The notes below the pieces were generated by a model, which did no database searches, was not told the origin of the DNA, and saw only the letters and a program-made list of their open reading frames with translations. A DNA stretch of 64,000 nt, taken from Plasmopara viticola (Eukaryota; Oomycota; Peronosporomycetes; Peronosporales; Peronosporaceae). The stretch is taken from positions 62,001 through 126,000 of the forward strand of contig MBPM02000100.1 in assembly GCA_001695595.3 (NCBI GenBank). The letters are read 5' to 3'. The position numbers were made by a program, and so were the translations under genes. Below, in pieces: positions 21,860 through 33,357 of this stretch (positions are counted from its first letter, which is position 1; each line of letters opens with the position of its first letter).

Positions 21860-23867
21860 TTAGCGTTTTGCTCGCGGTCGCAAGAGCTTCGAGTACAAAT
21901 CCGGCCCAATTTTTCTTTGCTTTAAAGCATCTTGGGCTTGCTGATTACACCTAAAGCACATCACGTACGTCGACGAAGGAATGTCATTTGTTGCGTTTCC
22001 TAGCCTCTTCACCTCTTCCGGCAAATGCCCCTGCATCACACGTACACTGTAAATATCGCTGCCAAATCGAACAAGCACGAGGTGTAGGCGCATCCTACCT
22101 CGCAGTACGATGTGACACAAAAGCGACAAGAAAACTGGGCAATGATACCGCAATCCTGGCAGCGATGACGCGGACACACCCAAGTCTTTCCTTCTGGCAC
22201 TTTGTAGCCCAAGCATTCTATAAATGCACATAAGCACAGAAAACCGAGCGATATAAGAGCTTGAAACCAGTATAAAAACAAACACGCGTCGTCTTGCCTT
22301 CATGGTACACCTTTGGACATCGCGCAAAAATACTATTCATGCCTTTCCAATCACACTCGATCACATCGCCACCGTCCTTGCAGCAGAAACACACGTCTTC
22401 CGATTCCTCACAATGGTCCTTCATTTCACGCTTTAGTAAGAATCTAAAATACGCTGCTACATAGTCGATCGGCTCCATTTCAAATGCTGTGCTGGCTAAC
22501 TCAGGCAGATCGAACTCATCTTCATCTGCTGTGATGCTACCATCAATTTCATTGCGTCGCTTTCGCTTGTTGATTTTTAAAGACGCCTTAGCAGGCTCAG
22601 AAGAAGTAGCTTTACCACTAACTATTATTTGCTTGGTTGACGGAGTAATTATCGAACAATTTGGACACAACCAGTTTTTGGTACGCCACACCTTATGTGA
22701 CTGCGCTCTACCAATCAATTTGTCGATACAGGGCAGGCAGTACACTCGCGTGCAGAGATTATGAGTACATGCTTTCACAGACTTTGCCGGCAAATTTTCC
22801 GTTGATTGGCCACATAACCCACAATAATTGTCGGAATTGCCCTTTGTCGCCCCCGGTGGCAACGCCAAGCGCTTTTGAAGCACATGCTGCAAACACACCT
22901 TGCAAATATGCACCACTTCACCCTTTCCGTCCTAATTCATTTCCGCACACCAGCAAATTCTCAAGGTTACAGCTATCAGGTATACTAGCTTCAAGCAATG
23001 CACACAAACCTTCAGCACAAACGGATGTTTCGGATAATTTGGACCCTCACTCTTCTTCTGCGTGCGACACAAGACGCAGATCATTTTGCTCGCGGGTATG
23101 GCAGCCTTAATCTCGGGCTTCGCCTTTATTTGAATCTGTATTGGCTTTCTATTTTGCGTCTCGGACTTGTCAAAATCCTTTCGTTCCCGGCGCTTCTTCG
23201 CCTTGCTGGACGCCACTTGCAGCCGAACACCTTCCTCTTTCCTCCGCTGTTTAAGCTCCTGTGTAATTTCCATTTCCATCAACACCGATCTTTGTAGCAG
23301 TGCATACCGCTGCATGCGCGTAAACGCCTCAAAAGTGCTTGCAAAGAGATCGTACTCGAAATCAGAGCGGAAGTGGAAGCAATAACAAAGTCGTTCAGGC
23401 GGACAGTCATCTTTCATGCTCTCAATCTTATACACCGAAAGTTTGTCTGCTGTAGCAATTTCATTGGAGGATGATACAGCTGCCGCCAGGGACGTGGTGA
23501 CCTCGTGACTGGCCGCGGCCGTAATCACGTGCGTCATTTGAACAGTTTGAGGAACGCCCACGTAGCTAGCCAGAGGCGCAGTTCCCACTGTACGTCGTTT
23601 GGAAGACACAAAGGTCGCTGTAGCTCCCCATAGTACCGATCGCTCCTCACGCTGTAACGTCACTGTGGCCAAGCGTGCCACCTGCTGCAGCTTGTGCGTC
23701 ACGGCGTCGGCCACCACGATTTTCTGCTGGCTCCATTGGGTCAGGAAAGTTTCACGCGCAGATACTGTTCGCGGTGGGAGCATTAGCTCAGCATCCGGTG
23801 CCACGACGTGAAAGCCCGTGGCGCTCTCCGCCTCCACAAGCTGCAGCAGCACACCCCGGAACGCCAT
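21860..23867 (-). CDS. ADD + PHD/C5HCH zinc-finger chromatin reader, 4 exons, 601 aa
   Basis: Exons on the minus strand are 23867-22986, 22931-22298, 22217-22099 and 22030-21860, giving 602 codons with the stop. The introns are 54, 80 and 68 bp; the middle one uses a GC donor. The start is ATG 23867; the four codons above it lead only to a TTG. Residues 1-230 are unrecognised and end in a Lys/Arg/Glu-rich helix. From about 263 a Cys-rich region resembles the ADD domain of ATRX/DNMT3: CVLC, HPFVLKVCVHC, then CGLC, a CTHNLC-RVYCLPC cluster and NWLCPNC near 381-386. After an acidic linker comes a PHD finger (CFCCKDGGDVIECDW, CPKVYHEECLGY) that runs straight into WVCPRHRCQDCG and a C5HCH-like finger, as in NSD methyltransferases. 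Such domains bind histone H3 tails; no catalytic domain is present. Likely nuclear. Confidence 0.82.
22218..22297 (-). other. GC-AG intron in the zinc-finger gene
   Basis: The exon ends CATGAAG and the intron starts GCAAGA, ending TTTATAG. The conserved PHD sequence CPKVYHEECL spans the junction only if this GC donor is used. The AAG|GCAAG context is the strong consensus usual for GC-AG introns. Confidence 0.8.
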
Positions 23868-24039
23868 TGAGTCAAACAAACACTAGGACAAAAAGACGTC
23901 ATTGTAAAGAGGGAGGATAGCGACTTAGCACCACGAAAAGACGCGTTCGCGAGATCTTCACTAGTAGTTAGTCGCATGCACTAGAAGGGCTCAGAAACAA
24001 ACGCCACACCTTAAGAATAGACTTAACGTTGATCTGGAT
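23868..24039. promoter_or_regulatory. 172-bp divergent promoter region
   Basis: Lies between the ATG of the zinc-finger gene (minus) and the ATG of the small membrane protein (plus). Both genes must be driven from here. No specific element was identified. Confidence 0.4.
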
Positions 24040-24575
24040 ATGACGAATAAAATCACTCGCAAGCTAATGGCTGAAGAAGATGTATTTGCGGAGGAGCAGC
24101 AGGCCCGACAGGACGAGCTCGACGCGCTGGTCAACAGTCTTGCGCTGCCATCGAATCTGCAGGCATTGCAGACATTTTTGGCTGGGGATGCCACTCAGAA
24201 AGATAAGATCGAGCAGCTCGTAAACTTTCTGGCCGACGGCCCGGCGATAGAACCGCACGACGAGCCAATGCCACACACGGACATTTTTGCCGACGAGCAG
24301 GAAAAGAAACAAAAGAAACTGGACGAGCTTGTAAATTCGCTGTCTGAAGGTAGCACACTTTCATCTCCAGCCACTTCGACGACCACATCCTTTCTTGCCA
24401 CAGATTCTAGCAATGTAAACGTCGGCAACACGCAGAGCTCGCTTTTGACTGTCTTCGGGGTGCTGTCTTATTGCTCGTGGCCGTGGTTCTTGCTGTCATG
24501 GCCAAGCATTCACGCTCGAAGCATGAAAAAGCGGATGAGCACAAGGACTTTAGTTACAGTATCATGTACGAGTGA
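24040..24575 (+). CDS. Small single-pass membrane protein, frame broken by one missing base
   Basis: The ATG at 24040 opens a frame with two similar acidic/helical modules, DVFAEEQQARQDELDALVNS and DIFADEQEKKQKKLDELVNS, about 75 residues apart, each starting D-[VI]-F-A-[ED]-E. A Ser/Thr-rich stretch follows. Near 24460 the frame changes: the downstream sequence in another frame encodes a clear transmembrane helix, VLLLVAVVLAVMA, then a Lys/His-rich tail ending FSYSIMYE and a TGA at 24573. The region is 536 bp; one extra base near GGGGTGCTG would make 179 codons. The continuous plus frame instead reads on to 24744 through non-protein-like sequence. I infer a one-base deletion, biological or technical. 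Predicted topology: N-terminal helical domain, one membrane span, short tail. Family unknown. Confidence 0.6.
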
Positions 24576-24919
24576 GGTGTTACCACGTTTTGCGTCATGC
24601 CCTCTTAATACATTCAAGGCGAGCTGCTTTCGTATAAATTTTCCATGTCGTACCTTAAGAGCAACAAAGTTGATATCTGCAATTTTACCAGCAGCTACGA
24701 GAGTGAATGATGCAAAAGTCCTGCCGCAGAGTACACATATCTAGGTTTCAGCAGGTACTTAATTTCAGGCGTCTCATCATTATCAATGCTCTCTTACGCG
24801 CTTCATTGCCAAGGTATTCTCTAACAAACTACGATGAATATTGCAACTGCAGCAAAAATTACTAAATAATATATCGGCTTAACCGTGACAGTAAATTAAT
24901 TGGTCGACTAGACTACCTT

Positions 24920-25001
24920 ATTACAGGACGAAAACATATTGAATAAAGTAGTCTATGGCTATTATAGGACAAAAACATATTACATAAAGTAGTCTATGGC
25001 T
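24920..25001. repeat. 41-bp direct tandem repeat, 2 copies
   Basis: 24920-24960 and 24961-25001 are adjacent copies differing at a few bases; both contain acatatt and end AAGTAGTCTATGGCT. Confidence 0.85.
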
Positions 25002-25244
25002 GATTTCTATTAAGAACCATCGAATCTCATGTCTTCCTGCACGCTCCGTCTAAGCAAGGTATTGGATGACCCCGCCACACCTGATGGCCCTCATAGTCGA
25101 TTAAACGCCCATGCAAATTGGTTGTCTATTTAAATCATTACAAAGACTAAAGAATGAAACTATCAGCCTTCCCTACTTGCAGTTTGCGCAAGTCAAAACC
25201 TTGCTGCGTTTACAGCAGAGTCCTGCAACGATTTTTGCGTTGGT

Positions 25245-25375
25245 GTCCATATTTACCCACGCTACGCACGGGCAAGCTTCGACCACCCATGCCCATTCAC
25301 GTTCATTTCGCGACCACTCATGCCCATCCATTCCCACGACCACCTGGCTGTACCCACACATACCCAGCCGCCAGC
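25245..25375. repeat. CCCA-rich stretch beside the hAT relic, possible subterminal repeats
   Basis: Multiple short motifs of the form CCCAC, CCCATGCCCAT and TACCCA recur within about 130 bp (for example near 25256, 25289, 25319, 25352 and 25363). On the minus strand this reads as repeated TGGGCATG and TGGGTA. Clustered short motifs near the ends are typical transposase-binding regions of hAT elements; the location downstream of the transposase C-terminus fits, but no terminal inverted repeat was found. Confidence 0.4.
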
Positions 25376-25429
25376 ACGCAAACAAGTGTGATTGAATGTA
25401 CCCTTTATAAATTAATTGCCACGACAAAT

Positions 25430-27333
25430 GTCGTGATTTGAGCGCAAGAATAGCAGGTCATTGACAATACGCGGCTTGAGCCTGTTGCGCTTCTTGGTGA
25501 GCGTATTGCCCGCATCCGAGAAGTTGTTTTCGGATATGGCGCTGGAAGCCAGAATGCACAGGATGGAGCGCGCGACGTATGCCATGATGGGGAACCGCGT
25601 CACCCCGAATTGCTTCCACCAGACCAGGACCTGTAACTCGTCGTCCACTTTAAAGTCCTGCTCTTCGACTTCGGTGACCTTGTGCTGCAAATACTGCGCG
25701 TACTCGGTATCGATGCGGCTGTCGTAGTTGCTGGTGTCGTTGAGCAACTCGAGATTGTCGTCGGATTCGTCACCGTCCATGTCGTACATCGAGTGGCTGT
25801 GCATGACGACGCGCGCCTTCTTGAGCGGAAATTCCACTTCCGGCTCGTCGTCGTCAATCGGCATGCCGAACTAGGCCACGTCTTTCTTGATCTTCTTCTT
25901 AACCGACTCGATCCAGCATGACTTGACGCCCAACCGCACCAGACGGCGCTTGACCATGGGATTTAGCAGCGCCGCCTTGACGTGAATGCCCAAGACGACA
26001 AACTTTTCCAGCAGGATGGGCTTCAGGATACGCTTGAAGGTGGCGAGCGAGGTGCTGTCCGCCGGCTGGATGACCGCGCCCGACGTCACTCATGACTGGG
26101 TGCAGGTACTCGAGCAGTCGATGACGGATGTACACAACCTTGTGCAGCGTCGGCTGCTTAAACCGCTCCAGTGATAGCGTCGCCCACTGGAACACGTCGA
26201 GGAACCCGACGAACTCCTGCAGCAGCGTCAGCGAGATGTTGTTCACTTTGGCCAACTGGTCCTTCTGCTTGAGCAGATCGACGACCTCGTCGAACATATC
26301 ATTGGTGCTGCTCAAGCAGCGGAGCAGCAAGTTTCAGCGGGTCGCATTTTCCTGCTTGAGCGTCTGGGTGAGCCGAGACTGCAAGTTGGACCACTTAAGG
26401 AGTTCGACGAGTTTTTTAACTTGGTCAATCAACTTGAACAGCGCATCCAAGCGCGGAGTGCCTTTTCACCGGTAGAACGGCGGGCCCTTGACTCCGTTGG
26501 TCGTCTTAGTCGTCTTGTTCACGACAGTCGTCAGAATGGTGGCTATTTTGTGGTCGATGAAGGCGAACCACGTAAACTCGGACGGAATGATCCGCAGCAG
26601 TTCGACCCACTGTCCGAGACCACGATGACCTGGTCGTAGACATCCGGCGAGATGTCGAACACTTCCACGCCGTCCTTGAACGCTGTCTTATCCACTAAGG
26701 CGGTGTGGCTCGCGTCGTAGATCGATTTGACGTGCAGCGTGCGGGCGTGCAGCGCGAACTCATCGTCGTGTAGTGCACCGTGATGGACATGTACGACGTC
26801 TTCTTGACTGAGTCCGTCCACAGATCGAGAGTGCACGCGACGCCGAAGCCCGACGTCAAATGCTTCTCCGGCACGACCGACAACGCCGCGCGACCGCGTT
26901 CGGCGCGCGACTCATTGCGCCGCACCGTGATGGGGTTTGGTAGCAGACCGTTGACCTTGATGCGACCGGTAGACGTCGCCCTGATATCGAGAGCGGTCTG
27001 AATCAGATCCTTTATGCCCTTGCCGGTGATCGCCTCGAACGCACGCATGTCGGTTGCGCAGAAGTCGGCTGCGGTTGTCGTCATTTTCGACTTTTGTGCT
27101 GGCGAGGCCTTCTCGACCTTGAAGTACGGTCTCTTCGATGTCGATTTGGGCTTGCGCTTGTGCCTGGATATGGTGCTGGTGCCGGTGGTCTCTTTGAAGA
27201 CGAACGTCTTGCTGCACGCCTTGCAGGCCGCAAACCCCGTCTTGAGGCACGATACGAAGTTGTGAACAATGCCGAAATCATGCCAGATGGCCGACTTCCC
27301 ACCCTTGTTGTCACGGATTTCAAATTTCTTCAC
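25430..27333 (-). pseudogene. Dead hAT-family transposase
   Basis: Pieces of an hAT transposase occur in the right order on the minus strand but in different frames. About 27290-27150 is a BED-type zinc finger (SAIWHDFG, CKACSKTFVF, STISRHKRK). About 26835 contains ACTLDLWTD, the first catalytic-domain strand with its Asp. About 26610 has VSDSGSNCCGSF, matching the second catalytic Asp region. About 26330-26080 is the helical insertion (EFVGFLDVFQWATLSLERF). About 25960-26060 has FKRILKPILLEKF. About 25640-25450 is the C-terminal dimerisation domain (WWKQFGVTRFPIMAYVARSI, SENNFSDAG). At least four frame changes and several stops separate them. The BED finger lacks a clean final histidine. The transposase cannot be functional as read. 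Confidence 0.82.
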
Positions 27334-30300
27334 ATCCTTGATAAGCGACCTAAGAAAAGGCCCCTCGGAGTTATTGTAGTGTAAGTGACAACAACGACAG
27401 ATACGATTGAAATCGCCTTACAAAAGACTTACAGCCACAAATAGGCTCGCTTCTCCATTATTTCTTACCGTATATGTGGTATTCGTAGACTTGCTTCCTC
27501 TGGACCCATTGAAGTGTACTTTTTAATCAAAGCAACATCCGCTGCTATGGCTGGAACTAGCAGTAAAATATCATACGTGTCGGTCCCAAGATGGGTCGAC
27601 GATATGTAATTTTGTCTCGCTTACGGGATCTGAGACATCGCCGGCAGAACCTTCGCACTAAAAGGATATCAGAAAGAATCGGTCACACTTCTGGAGAAGG
27701 TCTAGGTCCAAAGGATGAATGTTTGAGTATGCGCAACTGAATGTAACCCCTTGGAGCTTGACACCTCTTGAACAAAGAAGCTATCAGTGATTAACTGCTG
27801 ATTGTACAGCAAGCGTTGAATAATTACCGAGACCTAATACATCTCTTGTAGATCCAAATGTGTAGCTCAACTAAGTGTTGGTTAATTGATAGAGCTTCTG
27901 TGAATATATATCCCGCAATCACTATATAGCGTAGTAATATACCAATATGCATTAAGCAGTGGCCATTCGATAATGTCCGGTTTTTTAATAGCTCTTTAGC
28001 GATTGCTGCCTTCCTATTGATGCTTGAAACATCACATGACATACCAATACGGCTTTTAGCTCGGGTACCATGTCTCCGCTCTTTACACCGTTTAAGTAAC
28101 ATGGTTGTCCACAAAGAAAGTTTACGCAATCTAGCAACCTGAAATTTAGAGCTTCCCGTGCCTCGCGCATTGGCTGAGGCCGGGAGCCTTAAATCATAGC
28201 ATTCATGGCAACTTGCGTAGCCTCCCGAGTGGCCACATGGGAACGAGCTTGGGATTTGTCCGCATGTTGAGAATCAATATATTTTCAGCTGTAATACTTA
28301 TGCGTCTCATCGATGTTTTGGCGATGAGATTTCACTCAGCGTTTCATCAAAGAGCATAAATGGAGTGCGTGGTGTGTGCACAATCGCTCGCGAGCAGTGT
28401 ACGATACACGAACTCGCGAGCGTGTGGCTTGGGTGAGCACGACCTGATCTAGGTACCGCCCAAGGAAGCTTGGTCTACTGCAGGCTCACAGGCTGGGCTT
28501 GGACTTCGTCGAGTAGAGCTCTTATCAATTAACTCTCAGCTGCTGAGGCTGTTAAAACGTGATCAACCATGCGACTTAGATCTTGTTCAATTGAAACAGA
28601 TATTTACCGACGCGCGTGACGCGAGTGTACATTATGACCAGTCGAAGCATTATCTGACGACATAGCGTGCTTACTTTTGGATGCCATAATTTTGGCTCAT
28701 GTGTTAAGCATGTTGTCTTTTTCAGACTCCAGTATAAGACCAGATACGGAGGAAAAGGTTGTCGGTTGGCCTAGGGTTTGTGTATTGAATCATTCTATGC
28801 ACTTCAATTTGTTTGTCGTGCAAGCTTCTAAAAGGTTCGAGTCACAGTGGCGTTGTCCGATAGGCAGAAAGCTTTAAAGGGAAGTTTTAGATTGTATATA
28901 CTTACTGAATTTAAAGTCTTAATGGCGAGAGTGTAGCCAGGTAGTAAAAATATAGTATGCTTTATGGTATTAATTCTTGATTTTTCTCTGCGGATGGCGA
29001 GATGGCAAGCGGGTAAATAGATATTCTGGCAGTAAAATCTCGCAAAGAAACTAAAGATAGCCATCTCCACGACAATAGCAGATATACAATCGGTGGATGG
29101 CATATTAAGAAGATACTCGGGATGCTTAGCTTCAGGTGCGTAACAAACAATCGTGACAATGAAAGGGGTAGCTGACAGCTTTACCAAATGCTGTATAGCA
29201 GTAGGCGCATTCCAAATGGCAAATTATTAGGAATTCTAAGCTTTGAAGATTTTAGAAAGTACTTGGCTTATGACTACTATAAAGTAAAATAAATGCATTT
29301 ACTACTTAGAGCGTGGATCAGCGCCATATTTAGCGTATGTTGCGTTTTGACACAAGGATTCTGAAGCTTGAGATATATCTTTTGTTGAGAGAACACTCAA
29401 AAGAAGTTAAACGTACCTGTAAAAGAATTTAGCACGAGATTGAGTTCGCAACAGACACAAAGTATTGCGTCACTAGGAATTAGCTACTTTACACGTAAGC
29501 AATGTGAGCTTATTGATGCTCGCTTTCCCAATAATTGATTGACATGGTGCGGAGTACAAAGTTTGACGACCGCTGTCCTCAAAACCAAATGGATAGATTC
29601 ACGCTTACAACATTCTTTGCTGTGCAATAGTAACACTCTAGACGCCGCTTTCAAGGAAGAACGTGATGCTTAGCAGTTAGCCCGGGTGCACCTACAAGTT
29701 TGATAAGTACTTACTACCTTAGTCAATGAGGGAGTCTTTACGATGGTCGGTACGCCTAGCAGTATGCCCTGGAAGTAGACAGTGATGACACAAGCACTAA
29801 AAGACACCCAAGCGACGTTTGAACGTCTGATTACATAATTGTATACCAGTTTTTGCTCAGGCATACTTTTACGAACATTTTGTCAGCAACCATTTAAAGC
29901 TGCTCAGTCGATTTTGAAGACTGAGTTTGGACCACAGGAGACAAGGTTTTATAGTAATGAGAAGTAACATCATTATCATCTTATTTGACAATTGTGTCTT
30001 TGCAGCAAAAGAAGTTGAAGTCACCCGTTGCTTTGAAATGGGTCATGAGGTTCGTGTGGTTATCGAGACAATTTATGACATTGCTCTTGACGTACGTCAA
30101 ATTTGCGTAGGTACTCGAATCTAGTGTTAGCTGCGCAGGTCTTATAAAGGTTTTGTTACATTAATTAGAGAGTTAAGTGACGCAGGGAAAGCTTGTCTTT
30201 ACTAGAATAAAATAAGGTCTCTAGAGAGCTTTAATTTTGACGCCTTGACTCATAGTATTGGTCGCGAATTACAGAGGCTCACAAAGTACAGTCATAAGTA

Positions 30301-33300
30301 AGTCATCTCAATCTGTCCAAGTTACTGAAATCTGCCAAATAAACTTCTTTTTTATGACAAAAACCTACCTGCTATAGAATTTGCGAAATTCTTCAAGTGC
30401 ATTTTCTGGGTCATAAGCCTTTCATTAACGACTCAGACCACGTATTCTAAGGAATGGAAATGTAATTGTGGCACATGTCCCAACGAATTCCGAAATACTC
30501 ACCCTTATTTGCGAGATAAAGATGCTGCAGTAAAGCCAAACAGTGCAAGTTTAATGTGCTTGCTGATGCGCTCTAGCGTTGATAACGAATACGAGTTGAT
30601 TTCATTAGTGTCAAAGTTTGACCAAACAAAATCAAATATTGACCAGCGCTAAGCCATTATTGGAATCTTGTTTGCTATACAACTGCGGTTGTCGTATAGC
30701 TACGAGTAAAAAACCTTCGTAGGGTGAGTCCGAAAGATCAATATCTAGCGTTGTTATCAGCGACAAATCACTAAAATATCGTATATGATCGCTCAAGTCG
30801 AGTAAATCTTTTCGTGATTTCAACTTCTCGCATCCAAAACGTTTAGGCCAAGAAAGTAAACACTTGTGAGATCTGACAAGAAAAAAACTAGCTCCCATGC
30901 CAATCTTTCTACAGAGTTTGTTGATGCCAATAAAGCTCACGTAAGCAATGCAATCATCCAGACCAAATCGAGAAAACCGTAATGTGTTCATGACCTCGAC
31001 ATTCGGACACGATTACGCCGGGTTAACACCCACAGTTTAGAGACTAACGATGTTATGAATAGACTTGATCTTTTGAACAATCGTATTAATTGTAGACCCG
31101 CGGTATACCGCTGAGTTCGAACAAAATGTGTTCAATTTTTTAGATATCCTCCTAAAAAATTATCTCCAAACTAATAATCGGACAGGAGTGTTAATGGACT
31201 AAAAAGCCACATTTAGGGTTCAAGCTGTCAATGATTGTGCTTTTAATTGAAAATTCGCTTCACAGGCCAACATGCTTTACACTTAGATTCATAAATAAGT
31301 CATGACGCTTGAAAGTACCTTTAGCTCTTGAAAGCGTATTCACTACCAAGATGGGTGGGGAGAAACACAGCGATCTCTCAATCTCCGATGAGAGGCCAAT
31401 TTTTTTACGAGAACTGGCTTTAGATTTTGTGAGAATCCATTAAATTGTCAACAATCTGGCAAAATATACGATTGAAATTGTCTTCGATGTACACAAACAC
31501 TTCGACAAACATATTTATAGAGGGTTCTTGACGCAGTGAGCTTGGTAATGACGAGCAAGAAGGGACATTGGTTTATCGAGCTTTAAATGGTCCTGTAATG
31601 AGGTGGTTCTGCGTTCATCAATAACCTTCGAAAATGCCTTACTCTCTCATTTTCATCCCCAAAGCTTCTGGGTATTGAGGAGCCCTTACGTATTCATTAA
31701 TTACTACTCCCATGCTCGACCTTGTTCATGAGGTAAGTGTGATTTAGTGTAGGGCGAATGATAGTGCGCATAGCCATCGGCATATTGGCCACCAAGCTAT
31801 TTTCATAAGGCTGAGCTTATCGGATACAGCAGGTCGTGCAAAGGAAGGCAACACTTGACGCAGCTCAGATACCTCGCGCTAAGGTGAATTGCGGGTAGTG
31901 CGGCCAGGTGGCTGGCTACTCTGACATGATGACTCGTTTGATCTTCAGGATCCGAAGGTCGCCAAGGTCACATGAATAAAGCCGCAGTTTCGCCGCGAAG
32001 GCCGACTCCAAGAATTGGTCACGCAGAAAATACTACTCCACATGAATAAGGCTCTAATCTGCCGTGAAAGTAGCCTTTATGACTCGCTTTGACTGTCAAG
32101 CTAAGCTCCACTTCCATGAGAAGCTCATACCGAAGAGTGAAAGATTTCACAGGCGATATTAGCTTTTTGTGAAGAGGCGCGGAAACTCTCAGAGCGCTCG
32201 AGACCGCTTCACCGACTCTAACACAATTGCTTCCAGGTCTTTGCGATCCGGGACCAGCAGCATTCGATGCTTTGAAAGTATATTGCAATCTATTGGCTGC
32301 TCGCTGGGTGGGGTAGCTTTGGCGCCAAACTCGCGCTCGTGCCTTGTTTTAAAAGCGCTTGGCTTGGAAAATTGCTAAAGCCGTAACACTATCCAAATGT
32401 TGTATATTATTTACCAGGTGAACAAACTATACTTTCGCGTACTTTTTTGTCCATAGTGCTTGACTTTCGGACCGAAGCACCTCGAAGTTTGACCTATCCC
32501 AAGAAATTTGATTTAATTAAAGTGTGATGTATGTAGCCCGATTGTAAGCCATCTTTATCTAGGCTTCTTGCGACGCCGAGTAATACTCGTGAGCGGAATT
32601 TGATGAGTTGCTAGCACGCACATAGTCATCGTAAAGTCACACTGGAAAACGGTTTTCAGTACAGCTTTTAAGATGTGCATAGTAGATGAGTATACTGCTT
32701 GGCATCGTTAATTATATTAGCCGAGTAGTACATAAGGCTCATGTTCTTATCCGAATCATTGTTTAGAGAGTCTGTAAATTTATCTTAGAGCGGCAACTGC
32801 GTTTGACGGTGGGCTAGTCGCGCAGTTCATTAGCCAGCAGCGTTAGTTTTTCGTGCCTTTAGGACACTCTGAAGAGGTACTGTGGGTTCTCGTCTTTTTC
32901 CTACCATCTATTTCTCGCCTACAGCGTCGGTGACAACACCGACGAGGATATCCCAGGTTGGACTTCGTGGACTTCTCTGTTTTGCGGATGAGGCTTAACC
33001 CATGGTCGTCGAAACCTAACACTCAAGGGAATTCTAGTTGATTTGTTTGGTCATTATTGACCTTATTGGGCTAACGAATAAACGTCGGCGAAATGTTGGC
33101 GCCTCTGTAATGCATAAGTTACTGGGGGAGCTTTTTGCCGGTATCTCCTTACCCGTAATTACATTGATTCTACCGGATAAGATATGTCTCGAAAAAGGAG
33201 TAAAGTCTATGTTGCGATTGCGATAACAAATATACTCGAAGAATGATAGCATGTCTTCGTGATCGTCAACAGAAAACACATGGACGGACATTAAACTGTC

Positions 33301-33357
33301 TAATGAGGTTCAAATACCAGAACTTTTACTACAAATATATTAAGCTTAGAAATAAAT
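27334..33357. other. Spacer without a recognised gene
   Basis: About 6 kb of AT-rich DNA. Open frames up to 119 codons occur (30632-30991 and 28828-29187, both minus), but neither resembles a known family and one lacks an ATG. A strong hairpin at 28385-28422 is the only marked structure. The last few hundred bases before 33358 form the 3' flank of the annexin gene. Confidence 0.5.
28385..28422. repeat. Strong GC-rich hairpin with nested inverted repeats
   Basis: CGCTCGCGAG at 28385-28394 pairs perfectly with CTCGCGAGCG at 28413-28422. Inside the loop GTGTA and TACAC pair again, making a nearly continuous stem. Each outer arm contains the palindrome TCGCGA. It lies in otherwise AT-rich, gene-free DNA. 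Confidence 0.8.

Noticed and set aside
22998..23811. Plus-strand frames of 70-99 codons opposite the zinc-finger gene
   Set aside because: Antisense shadows; the minus-strand model has an ATG, consistent splicing and conserved zinc ligands.
28820..28850. GGTTCGAGTC, considered as a tRNA B-box
   Set aside because: The flanking bases do not form a T-stem and no acceptor stem or A-box could be placed around it.
30632..30991. 119-codon minus-strand ATG frame
   Set aside because: AT-rich, unrecognised, and isolated in spacer DNA; consistent with chance.
32169..32378. RSLR tetrapeptide in a 69-codon frame, considered as an RXLR effector
   Set aside because: The frame starts with GTG, has no secretion signal before the motif and no acidic EER segment after it.
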